24,002 nt of DNA from JACCVL01 sp038233135 (GTDB taxonomy: Bacteria; Actinomycetota; Actinomycetes; Propionibacteriales; Nocardioidaceae), in contig JBBSMN010000014.1 of assembly GCA_038233135.1 (NCBI GenBank), positions 1-24,002 of the forward strand. The letters run 5' to 3'. Shown piece after piece: positions 1 to 7,130 of the stretch. A program made the translations under genes and the position numbers. Numbering within the stretch: the first letter of the stretch is position 1; every line of letters starts with the position of its first letter. Under the pieces are notes generated by a model, which saw only the letters and a program-made list of their open reading frames with translations, had not been told where the DNA came from and ran no database searches.

Positions 1-63
1 CTGGCACGCCGGGCTGAGCGCACCGCCTTGCGCGCCCGCCGGCACCGGGCCCGCCGGCTGTGA
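1..63 (+). CDS. C-terminal tail of an unidentified gene entering from the left edge
   Basis: Frame 1 from base 1 stays open and ends at a TGA at 61-63. The last 20 residues are Arg/Ala-rich (ending RARRHRARRL). A strong hairpin follows directly, lying between this stop and the stop of the opposing kinase gene, as expected for two convergent genes. In related actinobacteria a WhiB-family regulator often lies beside the ABC1 kinase gene, but nothing in these 20 residues (no cysteines, no AT-hook) confirms that. Identity is therefore unknown, and the frame could be accidental. Confidence 0.35.
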   Translation: MARRAERTALRARRHRARRL

Positions 64-79
64 CCGCGCCCCACCACCC

Positions 80-126
80 CCGCTGCCGCCGGGGGCGACG
101 TGGTACGTCGCACTCGGCGGCAGCGG
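80..126. terminator. Bidirectional hairpin terminator between convergent genes
   Basis: A perfect 11-bp stem (CCGCTGCCGCC at 80-90 with GGCGGCAGCGG at 116-126) encloses a second perfect 7-bp hairpin (GCGACGT 95-101 with ACGTCGC 105-111). It sits between the plus-strand stop at 61-63 and the minus-strand stop at 139. There is no U-tract, which is common for actinobacterial terminators. Confidence 0.7.
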
Positions 127-138
127 TATGTGCGTGAG

Positions 139-1509
139 TCAGTCCCCGAAACCCGGCAGGGCCTCGTCGAGGATTGCCCGGAAGTCGGCCTCGGCGCCGA
201 GCTGGCACAGCACGCCGACCCCGCCGCTCCAGACCCGGTGCAGCATCAGGTAGTTGGCCGGCAGGTTGAGGCGCGTCGCCGTCACGAACGCATCCTTGCG
301 CGGTGAGTCGAAGCGGGCCGCCTGTCCGCGCAGCCACTCCCGGGAGAACTTGAACGTGTGCACGGCCGCCGGCTCGACGAACGGCTGGAGGTAGTCGCGC
401 AGCACCTGCATGTCGATGTCCACACCCGGCTTGACGAAGCCCTCGTCGCGTAGCCCGTCGAGCACCGCGTCCCACTCCCCGTCGACGGCACGACGCACGA
501 GCCGTCCCACGTTTCGGGGCAGACCGTCCGGGCCGAGACGCGCCACCGCCCCGAAGTCGACGACGCCGAGCCGACCGTCGGGCATGATTCGGAAGTTGCC
601 GGGGTGCGGGTCGGCGTGCAGCATCCCGGTGCGCCGTGGGCCGGAGAACAAGAAGCGGACGTAGGCGGTGCCGAAGTAGTCGCGGGCGCTCTGGTCCCCC
701 TCGACCACGAGTCGCGCCAGGGATCCGGTGCTTTCCAGCCAGCTGCTCACCAGTACCCGCTCGGTGGCGTCCACGACAGCAGGAACCGTCACATCGGGGT
801 CACCCTCGAATGCCTCGTGGAAGGCTGCCTGCGCCTCCGCCTCCATCCGGTAGTCGAGCTCCTCAGACACCCGATCCTGCAGCTCACGGACCAGTGCCCG
901 CACGTCGATGTTGGGGAACATCCCGCCGAAGACACGAGACGCCCGTTCGATCTGGCGCAGGTCGGCGCGGACTGCGTCCCCGGCACCGGGGTACTGCACC
1001 TTGACGGCGACGTCGCGTCCGTCGGACCACACCGCCCGGTGCACCTGCCCGATGGATGCGGCCGCGATCGGGTCGCTGCCGAACTCCCGGAACCGTTTGC
1101 GCCAACCGGCGCCCAGCTCGGCGGCCATCACCTGGTTGACCTGGGCCGTGTCCATCGGGGGTGCGGAGTCCTGCAGCTTGGTGAGCGTCTCGCGGTAGGG
1201 CCCCGCCAGCTCGTCGGGCAGCGCCGCCTCGAAGACCGACAGTGCCTGGCCGAACTTCATGGCCCCGCCCTTGAGCTCGCCCAGGACGCCGAACAGCTGC
1301 TCGGCGGTGCGGACCTGCATCTCGCTCAGCACGGTCTCGGCAGGCCGCCCCGCGAGCCGCTTGCCCAGGCCGAGCGTTGCGCGCCCGGCGTAGCCGAGCG
1401 GAAGGCTGGCCAGGCGGACGGTGCGTGCGGCCGCGCGACGCGGCAGCGGTCGGGCCGGGGATGGTCGCGCGACGTCGTGGCTCTCATCGGCGTCCGTCGG
1501 CGAAGTCAT
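139..1509 (-). CDS. ABC1/UbiB-family atypical kinase (AarF-like)
   Basis: A 456-aa protein of the ABC1/UbiB/ADCK atypical kinase family. The diagnostic KxGQ motif is at about 85-88 (KFGQ). The Ala-rich loop AAASIGQ that replaces the usual P-loop is at 149-155, with the ATP-contacting Lys in VAVKV at 170. ELDYRMEA is at 217-224, the catalytic loop HADPHPGNF at 298-306 and DFG at 318-320. All key residues are present, so it should be an active ATPase/kinase fold. Relatives act in quinone or lipid metabolism, but the substrate of this actinobacterial clade is not established. I chose the ATG at 1509 because family similarity starts just after it; the open frame further upstream is a shadow of the ThiF-like gene. 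A GACAAT hexamer lies 5 nt upstream. It lies 23 nt downstream of the ThiF-like gene, probably in the same transcript. Confidence 0.88.
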   Translation of the reverse strand: MTSPTDADESHDVARPSPARPLPRRAAARTVRLASLPLGYAGRATLGLGKRLAGRPAETVLSEMQVRTAEQLFGVLGELKGGAMKFGQALSVFEAALPDELAGPYRETLTKLQDSAPPMDTAQVNQVMAAELGAGWRKRFREFGSDPIAAASIGQVHRAVWSDGRDVAVKVQYPGAGDAVRADLRQIERASRVFGGMFPNIDVRALVRELQDRVSEELDYRMEAEAQAAFHEAFEGDPDVTVPAVVDATERVLVSSWLESTGSLARLVVEGDQSARDYFGTAYVRFLFSGPRRTGMLHADPHPGNFRIMPDGRLGVVDFGAVARLGPDGLPRNVGRLVRRAVDGEWDAVLDGLRDEGFVKPGVDIDMQVLRDYLQPFVEPAAVHTFKFSREWLRGQAARFDSPRKDAFVTATRLNLPANYLMLHRVWSGGVGVLCQLGAEADFRAILDEALPGFGD

Positions 1510-1532
1510 GGACCTATTGTCCCCCGAGTCGG

Positions 1533-2486
1533 TCAGTTCAGCAGGCTGCACCCGCACCCAGGGTGCAACGCCCAACGGTGCACCACCTGGTCGACCAGGC
1601 CGTCGTCGAGGCGCAGGCTTGCCCCGTAGGTCAGCACCGGCGCGGCCGCCAGGTGCGCCAGGACCTCGCGAGCGGCCCAGGCGGCGACAGCGCCTTCGAG
1701 CACTCGACTGCGCGGCTGGGCCAGGTCGGTCTTGCTCGTCGCCCTGTTCGCCGGCCGCAGCTGGTCCACGAGTGCCGGCCATGCGGCGTCGCGGGCACTG
1801 AGCGTGGCGTCGACGCAGCCGGTGCACGCCGTGATGCCTGGCCGCACGAACGGGCCGACGACCGCGATCCCGTCGATCAGCGACAGCGCCAAGTGCGGCA
1901 CGCCGGCAACCCCGTACGCCTCGGCGTCGGGCCCGGTGGCGGGAGAGCCCACCACAACAGCAGCGTCGGGCACGGTGTCGCCGGGCGGCAGGGTGTGCTG
2001 CCAGCCGGCAGCTGACGTCCGCTCCGCCACCTGGGCACCAACATCGGCGTCGGCAACGATCCGACCCACTCCGGCACCCACGAGCAGCTCACCGATCGCG
2101 ACCACCTGGGTGATGCCGAACGCGCTCGCCGCGCTGAGCGCGACGGCGGAGTCGCTGCGGCTGCGTACCCGTTCGTGGGCGCGCCGCGGCGTCGTGGCGC
2201 CGAGCAGGTGACTCAGCTCGCTCGGTGCTGGGGTCGAGCGGAGCAGGTCGGCGTCGACGACCACGCCTGCACCGATCAGGGAGTCGAGCGCCTCAACCGC
2301 TCGCTCGCGGTCGCTGCACGTGGCCAAAACCGCCTCACGCGGGTGCACACCGTCCAGCTGCCCGAGCAGGTCCCGCAGGCCGGGTGAGTCCGGCACCACC
2401 ACCGCCCGGCCGGGCTCGACGCCGAACTGCAGGTGACGCTGGTCGCGCCGCAACATCGTCAGGCCGGGTCGGACAACGGGACGCAT
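1533..2486 (-). CDS. ThiF/E1-like protein (TOMM leader-binding/cyclodehydratase-like), apparently non-catalytic
   Basis: A 317-aa protein with the layout of ThiF-type proteins found near azole-peptide (TOMM) genes and also encoded as orphans in actinobacteria. The N-terminal part (1-100) resembles a winged-helix leader-binding domain. The ThiF-like Rossmann part follows, with GPFVRPGITACTGCVD at 211-226. Four cysteines, C221/C224 and C311/C313 (HPGCGC), form a probable structural zinc site. The expected glycine-rich ATP loop after the first strand is degenerate (VVAIGELLVGAGVGR), so adenylation activity is doubtful. No YcaO gene or precursor peptide is visible nearby. The ATG at 2486 starts the conserved part; upstream in-frame sequence is unrelated and rich in shadow codons. 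The gene probably forms an operon with the kinase gene. Confidence 0.72.
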   Translation of the reverse strand: MRPVVRPGLTMLRRDQRHLQFGVEPGRAVVVPDSPGLRDLLGQLDGVHPREAVLATCSDRERAVEALDSLIGAGVVVDADLLRSTPAPSELSHLLGATTPRRAHERVRSRSDSAVALSAASAFGITQVVAIGELLVGAGVGRIVADADVGAQVAERTSAAGWQHTLPPGDTVPDAAVVVGSPATGPDAEAYGVAGVPHLALSLIDGIAVVGPFVRPGITACTGCVDATLSARDAAWPALVDQLRPANRATSKTDLAQPRSRVLEGAVAAWAAREVLAHLAAAPVLTYGASLRLDDGLVDQVVHRWALHPGCGCSLLN

Positions 2487-2523
2487 GCCATCAGCCTGCC
2501 CGCTGCGCCCCGGGTCGGACGGG

Positions 2524-2682
2524 CTGTCCACAGGGCAATGCCAGCGAAATGTCCGCGAAATGCCACCGAAAGGGTCGCGGATGCCGCACCAGTCGCGGCC
2601 ATCTGCCGCGATCCACCCCCTGTGGATAAACCTGTGCACGGCGTGTGGACCGTACGGTTGGCGGGTGTCGCAGAGTGGACAA
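2524..2682. promoter_or_regulatory. Cluster of DnaA-box-like 9-mers in the divergent intergenic region
   Basis: TGTGGATAA at 2621-2629 is the exact reverse complement of the consensus DnaA box TTATCCACA. Near it are CTGTCCACA (2524-2532) and AGTGGACAA (2674-2682), each one base from the high-GC actinobacterial box TTGTCCACA or its complement. A weaker TGTGGACCG lies at 2644-2652, directly before the TACGGT hexamer of the YgjP-type gene. The sites are visible in the sequence; a role in binding DnaA is inference. It is not an obvious oriC, because no dnaA or dnaN gene is here. Confidence 0.4.
2653..2658 (+). promoter_or_regulatory. Leaderless -10 element TACGGT for the YgjP-type gene
   Basis: TACGGT is separated by 6 nt from the GTG at 2665, so transcription would start at or next to the start codon. 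There is no convincing ribosome binding site. The spacing supports the choice of the GTG as start. A -35 element is not evident. Confidence 0.55.
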
Positions 2683-3210
2683 CCGCCCTGGACGTCGGCG
2701 CGGGTCGAGGTGCGCCGGAGCAGTCGCCGCCGACGTACGGTGGGCGCGCACCGTGAGGGGGACGCCGTCGTCGTGCTGATGCCTGCCGGCTTCACCGCTG
2801 CGGAGGAGCGGCAGTGGGTGGCCCGGATGGTGCAGCGGTTGGAGCGGCGCGAGCGCCGCCGCAGACCGTCGGACTCGGGGCTGGAGCGTCGCGCGGCGCG
2901 GCTGAGCAGCCGCTACCTCGATTCTCGTGCACGACCGTCGTCCGTGCGCTGGGTGGACAACCAGCACGGCCGGTGGGGCTCCTGCAGCGTCGATGAAGCC
3001 TCCATCCGGCTGTCGGACCGGCTGCAGGGCATGCCCGAGTGGGTCATCGACTACGTGCTCGTGCACGAGCTGGCACACCTGCTGGTGCCAGGTCACGGGC
3101 AGGACTTCTGGGAGTTGGTCGCGCGCTATCCCCGCAGCGAACGCGCCCGCGGCTACCTGGACGGCTTCTCGGAGGCGAGCGGAGCGGGCCCGGACGACGC
3201 CGACCGCTGA
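2665..3210 (+). CDS. YgjP-like (M48-related) metallopeptidase
   Basis: A 181-aa protein with the YgjP-like metallopeptidase domain (DUF45/WLM group). The N-terminal RRSSRRRRTV region leads into WVDNQxGRWGSCS at about 93-105, a family signature. The zinc motif HELAHLLVPGHGQDFW follows, with HELAH at about 134-138 and the third histidine in PGHG. The fold is a small gluzincin; the substrate is unknown. The GTG at 2665 is chosen because the RVEVRRS segment conserved at the N-terminus of relatives follows within 15 residues and because a -10 hexamer stands 6 nt upstream. The gene is divergent from the ThiF-like gene and ends only 4 nt from the stop of the convergent metalloprotease gene. Confidence 0.85.
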   Translation: MSQSGQPPWTSARVEVRRSSRRRRTVGAHREGDAVVVLMPAGFTAAEERQWVARMVQRLERRERRRRPSDSGLERRAARLSSRYLDSRARPSSVRWVDNQHGRWGSCSVDEASIRLSDRLQGMPEWVIDYVLVHELAHLLVPGHGQDFWELVARYPRSERARGYLDGFSEASGAGPDDADR

Positions 3211-3214
3211 GCGG

Positions 3215-4663
3215 TCAGCCCTGCGGGCCAGCAGCGGGTGGCGAGGGGTCGTCGCCGGGTTCGTCGTCGCCGGGTTCGTCGCCGACGGGTTCGTCGTCCA
3301 GCAGCTCGCGGAGCGCGGCGTCAAAGTCGGCGTCCGACGTGACCGCCATGTCGGAGTCGTCAGCACCGCCCGCACGCTCGCCCTGGGCGAAGCCCAGCGG
3401 GTCGTCCAGGTCGGCCGCCGACGGCAGCAGGTCCGGGTGCGTCCACACCTGGTCGCGGGCGGCAGGTCCCGCACGGTCTCGCAGCGCACCCCACAGGGTC
3501 GCGGCGTCGCGCAGCCGCCGCGGCCTGAGCTCGAGCCCGACCAGCGAGGCGAAGGTCTGCTCCGCGGGCCCACCGCTGGCCCGTCGCCGCCGCATGGCCT
3601 CGCGCAGCGCGGTGGCGCTGGGCATCCGGTCCAGGGTGGCCTGGGCGACGACGTCGTCGACCCAGCCCTCCACCAGGGCCAGCAACGTCTCGAGGCGCTC
3701 CAGCGCGGCCACCTGCTCAGGGGTGGCGCGGGGCTCGAACATGCCGTCCGACAGTGCAGCCTGCAATGCTGCCGGGTCGCTGGGGTCGATGCCCCGTACG
3801 GTCTCCTCGATCGCCGACAGGTCGAGTCGGGTGCCGCGTGCATACGCATCGACGGCACCGAAGAGGTGACTGCGCAGCCACGGCACGTGGACGAACAGGC
3901 GCTGGTGGGCGCACTCGCGCAGCGCGACGTAGAGCAGCACGTCGCGCTGTTCCAGCCCCAGCCCCTCGCCGAACGCCGTGACGTTGGCGGGCAGCAGCGC
4001 CGCCGTCCCGGCCGGGACCAGCGGCAGGCCGACGTCGGAGCCGGAGACGACCTCCGCCGCCAGCGCTCCCAGTGCCTGGCCGAGCTGGTGGCCGAACATT
4101 GCCCCGCCTGCCTGTCCGAGCAGTCCCACCAGCGGCCCGGCCATCTGCTTGACCTCCGCAGGCATCGCCTGGCCCATGGCGGCCACGACGTGCTCGGCGA
4201 CCGGCTCGACGACCGTCGCCCACACGGGCCGGGTCCGCTCCACCCAGTCGGCCCTGCTCCACGCTGCGGAGACCGACACCCCGCTGGGGATGTCGGTGGA
4301 GTTGTCGAGCCACAGGTCGGCCAGCCGGACCGCGTCACTGATGGCCGACTCCTGGTTTGCCCCGGGTGACGGGTCGGCATGCTGGGCCACGACCTGCCGC
4401 GCGGTTTGACCGGCGAGGTTCCAGTTGACCGCTCCGTCGTGCGGCGCCAGCCACTGCTGCATCTGGCCGAGGAGCGCGGACAGGTCCAATCCGCCGGCAC
4501 CGCCGGCACCGAACGGGTTGCCCCCGCCCGCGCCGCCGCCGAAGGCGCCGAGCATCTGCTCGAGCGGGTTGACCGGCCCTGCCGGACTGTCGCCCGGGTC
4601 GTCGCCAGGGTCGTCGCCAGGGTTGTCTTCCTCGTCGTCGGGGTGGTGGGGATCCGTGGCCAT
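3215..4663 (-). CDS. DUF2342-type zinc-dependent metalloprotease (putative hydrolase)
   Basis: A 482-aa protein of the actinobacterial zincin-like family annotated as zinc-dependent metalloprotease or putative hydrolase (DUF2342). The core starts near residue 58 after a Gly-rich stretch. The family motif is LRECAHQRLF at 248-257, with E250 and H253 as the metal/catalytic pair; many relatives have Ala where C251 stands. A second conserved acidic segment, LVEGWVDDVV, lies about 90 residues later. Both ends are low-complexity and acidic: repeated PGDD units near residues 14-26 and again near the C-terminus. Its function is not established. The ATG at 4663 is preceded by GGAGAC and by a TACGTT hexamer 6 nt upstream on this strand, and only 28 bp separate it from the divergent moaE start. 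Confidence 0.85.
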   Translation of the reverse strand: MATDPHHPDDEEDNPGDDPGDDPGDSPAGPVNPLEQMLGAFGGGAGGGNPFGAGGAGGLDLSALLGQMQQWLAPHDGAVNWNLAGQTARQVVAQHADPSPGANQESAISDAVRLADLWLDNSTDIPSGVSVSAAWSRADWVERTRPVWATVVEPVAEHVVAAMGQAMPAEVKQMAGPLVGLLGQAGGAMFGHQLGQALGALAAEVVSGSDVGLPLVPAGTAALLPANVTAFGEGLGLEQRDVLLYVALRECAHQRLFVHVPWLRSHLFGAVDAYARGTRLDLSAIEETVRGIDPSDPAALQAALSDGMFEPRATPEQVAALERLETLLALVEGWVDDVVAQATLDRMPSATALREAMRRRRASGGPAEQTFASLVGLELRPRRLRDAATLWGALRDRAGPAARDQVWTHPDLLPSAADLDDPLGFAQGERAGGADDSDMAVTSDADFDAALRELLDDEPVGDEPGDDEPGDDPSPPAAGPQG

Positions 4664-4669
4664 GTCTCC

Positions 4670-4675
4670 AACGTA
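4670..4675 (-). promoter_or_regulatory. -10 element TACGTT for the DUF2342 gene
   Basis: Read on the minus strand, TACGTT is followed by 6 nt (GGAGAC) and the ATG at 4663. It lies back-to-back with the moaE hexamer, so the two divergent promoters would share a 28-bp gap and exclude each other sterically. Confidence 0.5.
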
Positions 4676-4679
4676 CTCG

Positions 4680-4685
4680 TACGCT
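4680..4685 (+). promoter_or_regulatory. Leaderless -10 element TACGCT for moaE
   Basis: TACGCT stands 6 nt before the ATG at 4692, the same geometry as at other starts in this window. No ribosome binding site is visible. Confidence 0.5.
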
Positions 4686-4691
4686 GCGCGC

Positions 4692-5126
4692 ATGGACGAC
4701 GTTGCCGACAGGGTGCGGATGGTCGAGATCACCGAGCGCCCGATCGACCTGGCAGCGGTGCACGGCGCCATCGCGGCCGCCGCCACCGGTGGCACCTGCG
4801 TGTTCGTCGGCACGGTGCGCGACCACGACAACGGCCGTGCGGTCACCTCCCTCGGCTACTCCGCACACCCGACCGCGCTGGCGCAGCTGCGGAGCGTCGC
4901 GAGCGACGTGGGCGAGCGGTTCGACGCGCGTGCGGTGGTGGCCGTCCACCGGGTCGGCGACCTGGCGGTCGGCGATCTCGCCGTCGCCGTCGCGGTGGCG
5001 ACACCACATCGCGATGCGGCCTTCACCGCATGCCGGGCCCTCATCGACGAGCTGAAGGCCACGGTCCCGATCTGGAAGCACCAGGTGTTCCTCGACGGGG
5101 ACGAGGAGTGGGTCGGCACGCCCTGA
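4692..5126 (+). CDS. moaE: Molybdopterin synthase catalytic subunit MoaE
   Basis: A 144-aa protein matching the large subunit of molybdopterin synthase. That enzyme transfers sulfur from MoaD thiocarboxylate to precursor Z (cPMP) to make molybdopterin in the cytoplasm. Visible signatures are FVGTVRDHD near residues 37-45, the YSAHP segment (YEAHP in most relatives), HRVGDLAVGD, and the catalytic-lysine region ELKATVPIWKHQ with both conserved lysines. Full length for the family. The ATG at 4692 fits the promoter hexamer; an internal ATG at 4719 is the alternative. No moaD or other cofactor gene is nearby, so this is an isolated moaE embedded in the conserved block. Confidence 0.9.
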   Translation: MDDVADRVRMVEITERPIDLAAVHGAIAAAATGGTCVFVGTVRDHDNGRAVTSLGYSAHPTALAQLRSVASDVGERFDARAVVAVHRVGDLAVGDLAVAVAVATPHRDAAFTACRALIDELKATVPIWKHQVFLDGDEEWVGTP

Positions 5127-5179
5127 GGTGGCCGGCCCGGCACGGCCGTGTCGCGGCCGACGTCGACCTGTCCGGCGCC

Positions 5180-5185
5180 TACGCT
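5180..5185 (+). promoter_or_regulatory. Leaderless -10 element TACGCT
   Basis: TACGCT is followed by 7 nt and the GTG at 5193 of the small membrane protein. It is identical to the hexamer before moaE. Confidence 0.45.
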
Positions 5186-5192
5186 GAACGGT

Positions 5193-5504
5193 GTGGAGGT
5201 GTTGTTCTGGCTGGTCCCCGCAGGCGTCGCGACGCTGCTGGCGATGATCTATGCGACGTGGACCGGGCACCGGGCCCGCCGGGACGCCGAGCAGGAGCAG
5301 CGCGCGTCGCCGCGCGACGACGCCGCCGCACGGGCCCGCATCGGGGCGGCTCTGGCCAAGCCGGTGCCGGCTCGGTCCCGGCATGTTGTGCGGCAGCCGG
5401 CCGAGCACGGGACCGGGGTGGCCATTCGCCGCTCGGCCCGGTCGACCGCGGGAGCCAGCCGCAAGGCTGCGCGCCCTGAGCAGGTACCCCCTGCCGGCCA
5501 GTGA
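5193..5504 (+). CDS. Small membrane-anchored protein of unknown function
   Basis: A 103-aa protein. Residues 1-22 form one hydrophobic segment (VEVLFWLVPAGVATLLAMIY), followed by a basic, charged, probably cytoplasmic tail of about 80 residues with GVAIRRSARSTA near the end. Similar short proteins stand at this position before the PDZ-Lon gene in other actinobacteria, to my knowledge without assigned function. The GTG start is chosen because the membrane segment begins immediately after it and a TACGCT hexamer lies 7 nt upstream. It ends 12 nt before the PDZ-Lon gene, so the two are probably co-transcribed. Confidence 0.7.
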   Translation: MEVLFWLVPAGVATLLAMIYATWTGHRARRDAEQEQRASPRDDAAARARIGAALAKPVPARSRHVVRQPAEHGTGVAIRRSARSTAGASRKAARPEQVPPAGQ

Positions 5505-5516
5505 GAAACTGGTGCC

Positions 5517-6581
5517 GTGACCAAGCGCAACGCCACCGTCAGCGCGGCCGCCGTGCTGCTGGCCGTGGTGGTCGCAGTCGCGGTGCTGCTGCCTGTCCCG
5601 TACGTCACGATGCGGCCGGGCCCGACGCGTGACGTGCTGGCGATGGGCAAGGACCCGACGGTCATCGACATCGAAGGTCGACGGACCTTCCGCACGGAGG
5701 GGTCGTTGCGTCTGACGACCGTGTCAGTGACGTCGCCGGACGACTCACTGCGCATCGCCGAGGCGATCCGGGCCTGGCTTGCTCCCGATGAGGCGATCAT
5801 CCCGCGCGACGCCGTCTATCCCCCGAACAAGAGTCCACAGGAGTCCGAGCAGGAGTCCGCCACGCAGATGGCCGACTCGCAGGAGGTCGCCGCCGCGGCG
5901 GCGCTGCGGCTGCTCGGCGACGAGGTGCCCGAGCACGCCACGGTGCTGGCCGTGAACGACGGCGCCCCTGCCGACGGTGTTCTCGAGGTCGACGACGTCA
6001 TCCTCGGGGTCGACGGCGAGGCCACCTCGACCGCTCGGGCGACGGTGGCCGCGATCCGGGACCGCTCGGTCGGCGACGATGTGCGGTTGACCATCCGGCG
6101 CGGCCAGAAGCAGATGCAGGTCAGGCTGTCCACCACCGGGCTGAAGAACCCGTCGACCGGTGACGAGTTCCCCGCTGTGGGGATCGCCCCCGGGGTGATG
6201 TACGACCTGCCGATCGACGTCAAGATCAAGCTGTCGGGCGGCATCGGCGGTCCGAGCGCGGGCACCATCTTCGCGCTGGCCATCTACGACGAGCTGACCC
6301 CGGGCAGCCTCACCGGAGGGTCCTCGATCGCCGGCACCGGTGAGGTCAGCGCGACCGGGGCCGTGGGTGCGATCGGCGGCATCCAGCAGAAGATCGTCGG
6401 AGCGGTCGACGCGGGCGCCGGCATCTTCTTGGTGCCGGCTGCGAACTGTGCCGAGGCGCTCGGCGCCGACGTCGACGCGGGCGACGTCCGGCTGGTCCGC
6501 GTCCAGGATCTCAGCGGTGCGGTGAAGTCACTCCAGCGGCTTGCCGACGACCCGGCAGCCGAGGTTCCGGTATGCGAGTGA
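5517..6581 (+). CDS. Membrane-anchored PDZ-Lon (S16) protease, YlbL-like
   Basis: A 354-aa protein. Residues 8-30 form an N-terminal membrane anchor. The middle (about 125-205) is a PDZ domain with the usual GAPADGVLEVDDVILGVDG segment. The C-terminal part is a Lon-type proteolytic domain. The Ser-Lys dyad is intact: S247 in GGPSAGT and K292 in GIQQKI. Relatives such as Bacillus YlbL are secreted-side membrane proteases without the ATPase of true Lon. Start is GTG; the stop overlaps the next gene by 10 nt, which suggests translational coupling with the PPA1309-family gene. Confidence 0.92.
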   Translation: MTKRNATVSAAAVLLAVVVAVAVLLPVPYVTMRPGPTRDVLAMGKDPTVIDIEGRRTFRTEGSLRLTTVSVTSPDDSLRIAEAIRAWLAPDEAIIPRDAVYPPNKSPQESEQESATQMADSQEVAAAAALRLLGDEVPEHATVLAVNDGAPADGVLEVDDVILGVDGEATSTARATVAAIRDRSVGDDVRLTIRRGQKQMQVRLSTTGLKNPSTGDEFPAVGIAPGVMYDLPIDVKIKLSGGIGGPSAGTIFALAIYDELTPGSLTGGSSIAGTGEVSATGAVGAIGGIQQKIVGAVDAGAGIFLVPAANCAEALGADVDAGDVRLVRVQDLSGAVKSLQRLADDPAAEVPVCE

Positions 6582-7120
6582 GCGAGTCCGGGCTGCGTCG
6601 CGCGGTCCTGGAGATCGATGCTGCGCTGGCCGAGTCGGGTTGGGATCAGCCGGCCCGGCTCTACGCGCTGGTGGAGACCCGGGGCCTGCTGGAGCGCGAG
6701 CCGGACCTGGCGGACAGCCTGGGGTTGAGCGCCGGGCCGGCGGGCCAACCCGCCGACGGGCTCACCGCCGTCGAGCAGGACCCGCTGTCACCGGATCGGA
6801 GCCTGGAGGATCTGTTGGGCGGGGTCGAGTGGCCGCCGACGGTGCACGGCTGCGCCGCGGCGGTGGAGCGCGTGGTGCTGCCGCCGTCGGCGGAGGCCGA
6901 CATGCCGGTCGGGGCGGCTGAGATGCGCACGTACGCTTCGAAGCATCCGGATCGACACGAGGTGCGGATCGTGGCGGCGGTGCTGCGGGACGGTCAGGCA
7001 CACTGCACGCTGCGCATCCGGGGCAACGAGGACACCGACCTGCTCGAGGGCAGCGATCTCGTGCCCGGGCTGGTGGCGCTGATCGCGGACACGTTGACCG
7101 ACAGAATGATGCAATCGTGA
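6572..7120 (+). CDS. PPA1309-family protein of unknown function
   Basis: A 182-aa soluble protein. Features of this actinobacterial family are the N-terminal SGLRRAVLEIDAALAESGWD, the central SLEDLLGGVEWPPTVHGCAAAVERVVLPP, and PDRHEVRIVAAVLRDGQAHC toward the C-terminus. No catalytic motif, signal peptide or membrane segment is seen. Its start lies inside the end of the PDZ-Lon gene and it stops 10 nt before the UPF0182 gene, so the three genes form a tight operon. Its constant location between a membrane protease and a giant membrane protein suggests a joint role, but that is inference. Confidence 0.85.
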   Translation: MRVSESGLRRAVLEIDAALAESGWDQPARLYALVETRGLLEREPDLADSLGLSAGPAGQPADGLTAVEQDPLSPDRSLEDLLGGVEWPPTVHGCAAAVERVVLPPSAEADMPVGAAEMRTYASKHPDRHEVRIVAAVLRDGQAHCTLRIRGNEDTDLLEGSDLVPGLVALIADTLTDRMMQS

Positions 7121-7130
7121 GTGGAGTGAC

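Noticed and set aside
1..63. WhiB7-type regulator at the left edge
   Set aside because: Neighbourhood makes it tempting, but the visible 20 residues show no cysteine or AT-hook signature, so only an unidentified tail is reported.
2521..2690. Replication origin
   Set aside because: There are DnaA-like boxes but no AT-rich unwinding region and no dnaA, dnaN or gyr genes nearby.
2927..4369. Long plus-strand frame opposite the DUF2342 gene
   Set aside because: It overlaps two genes with clear zinc motifs and has no recognisable domain.
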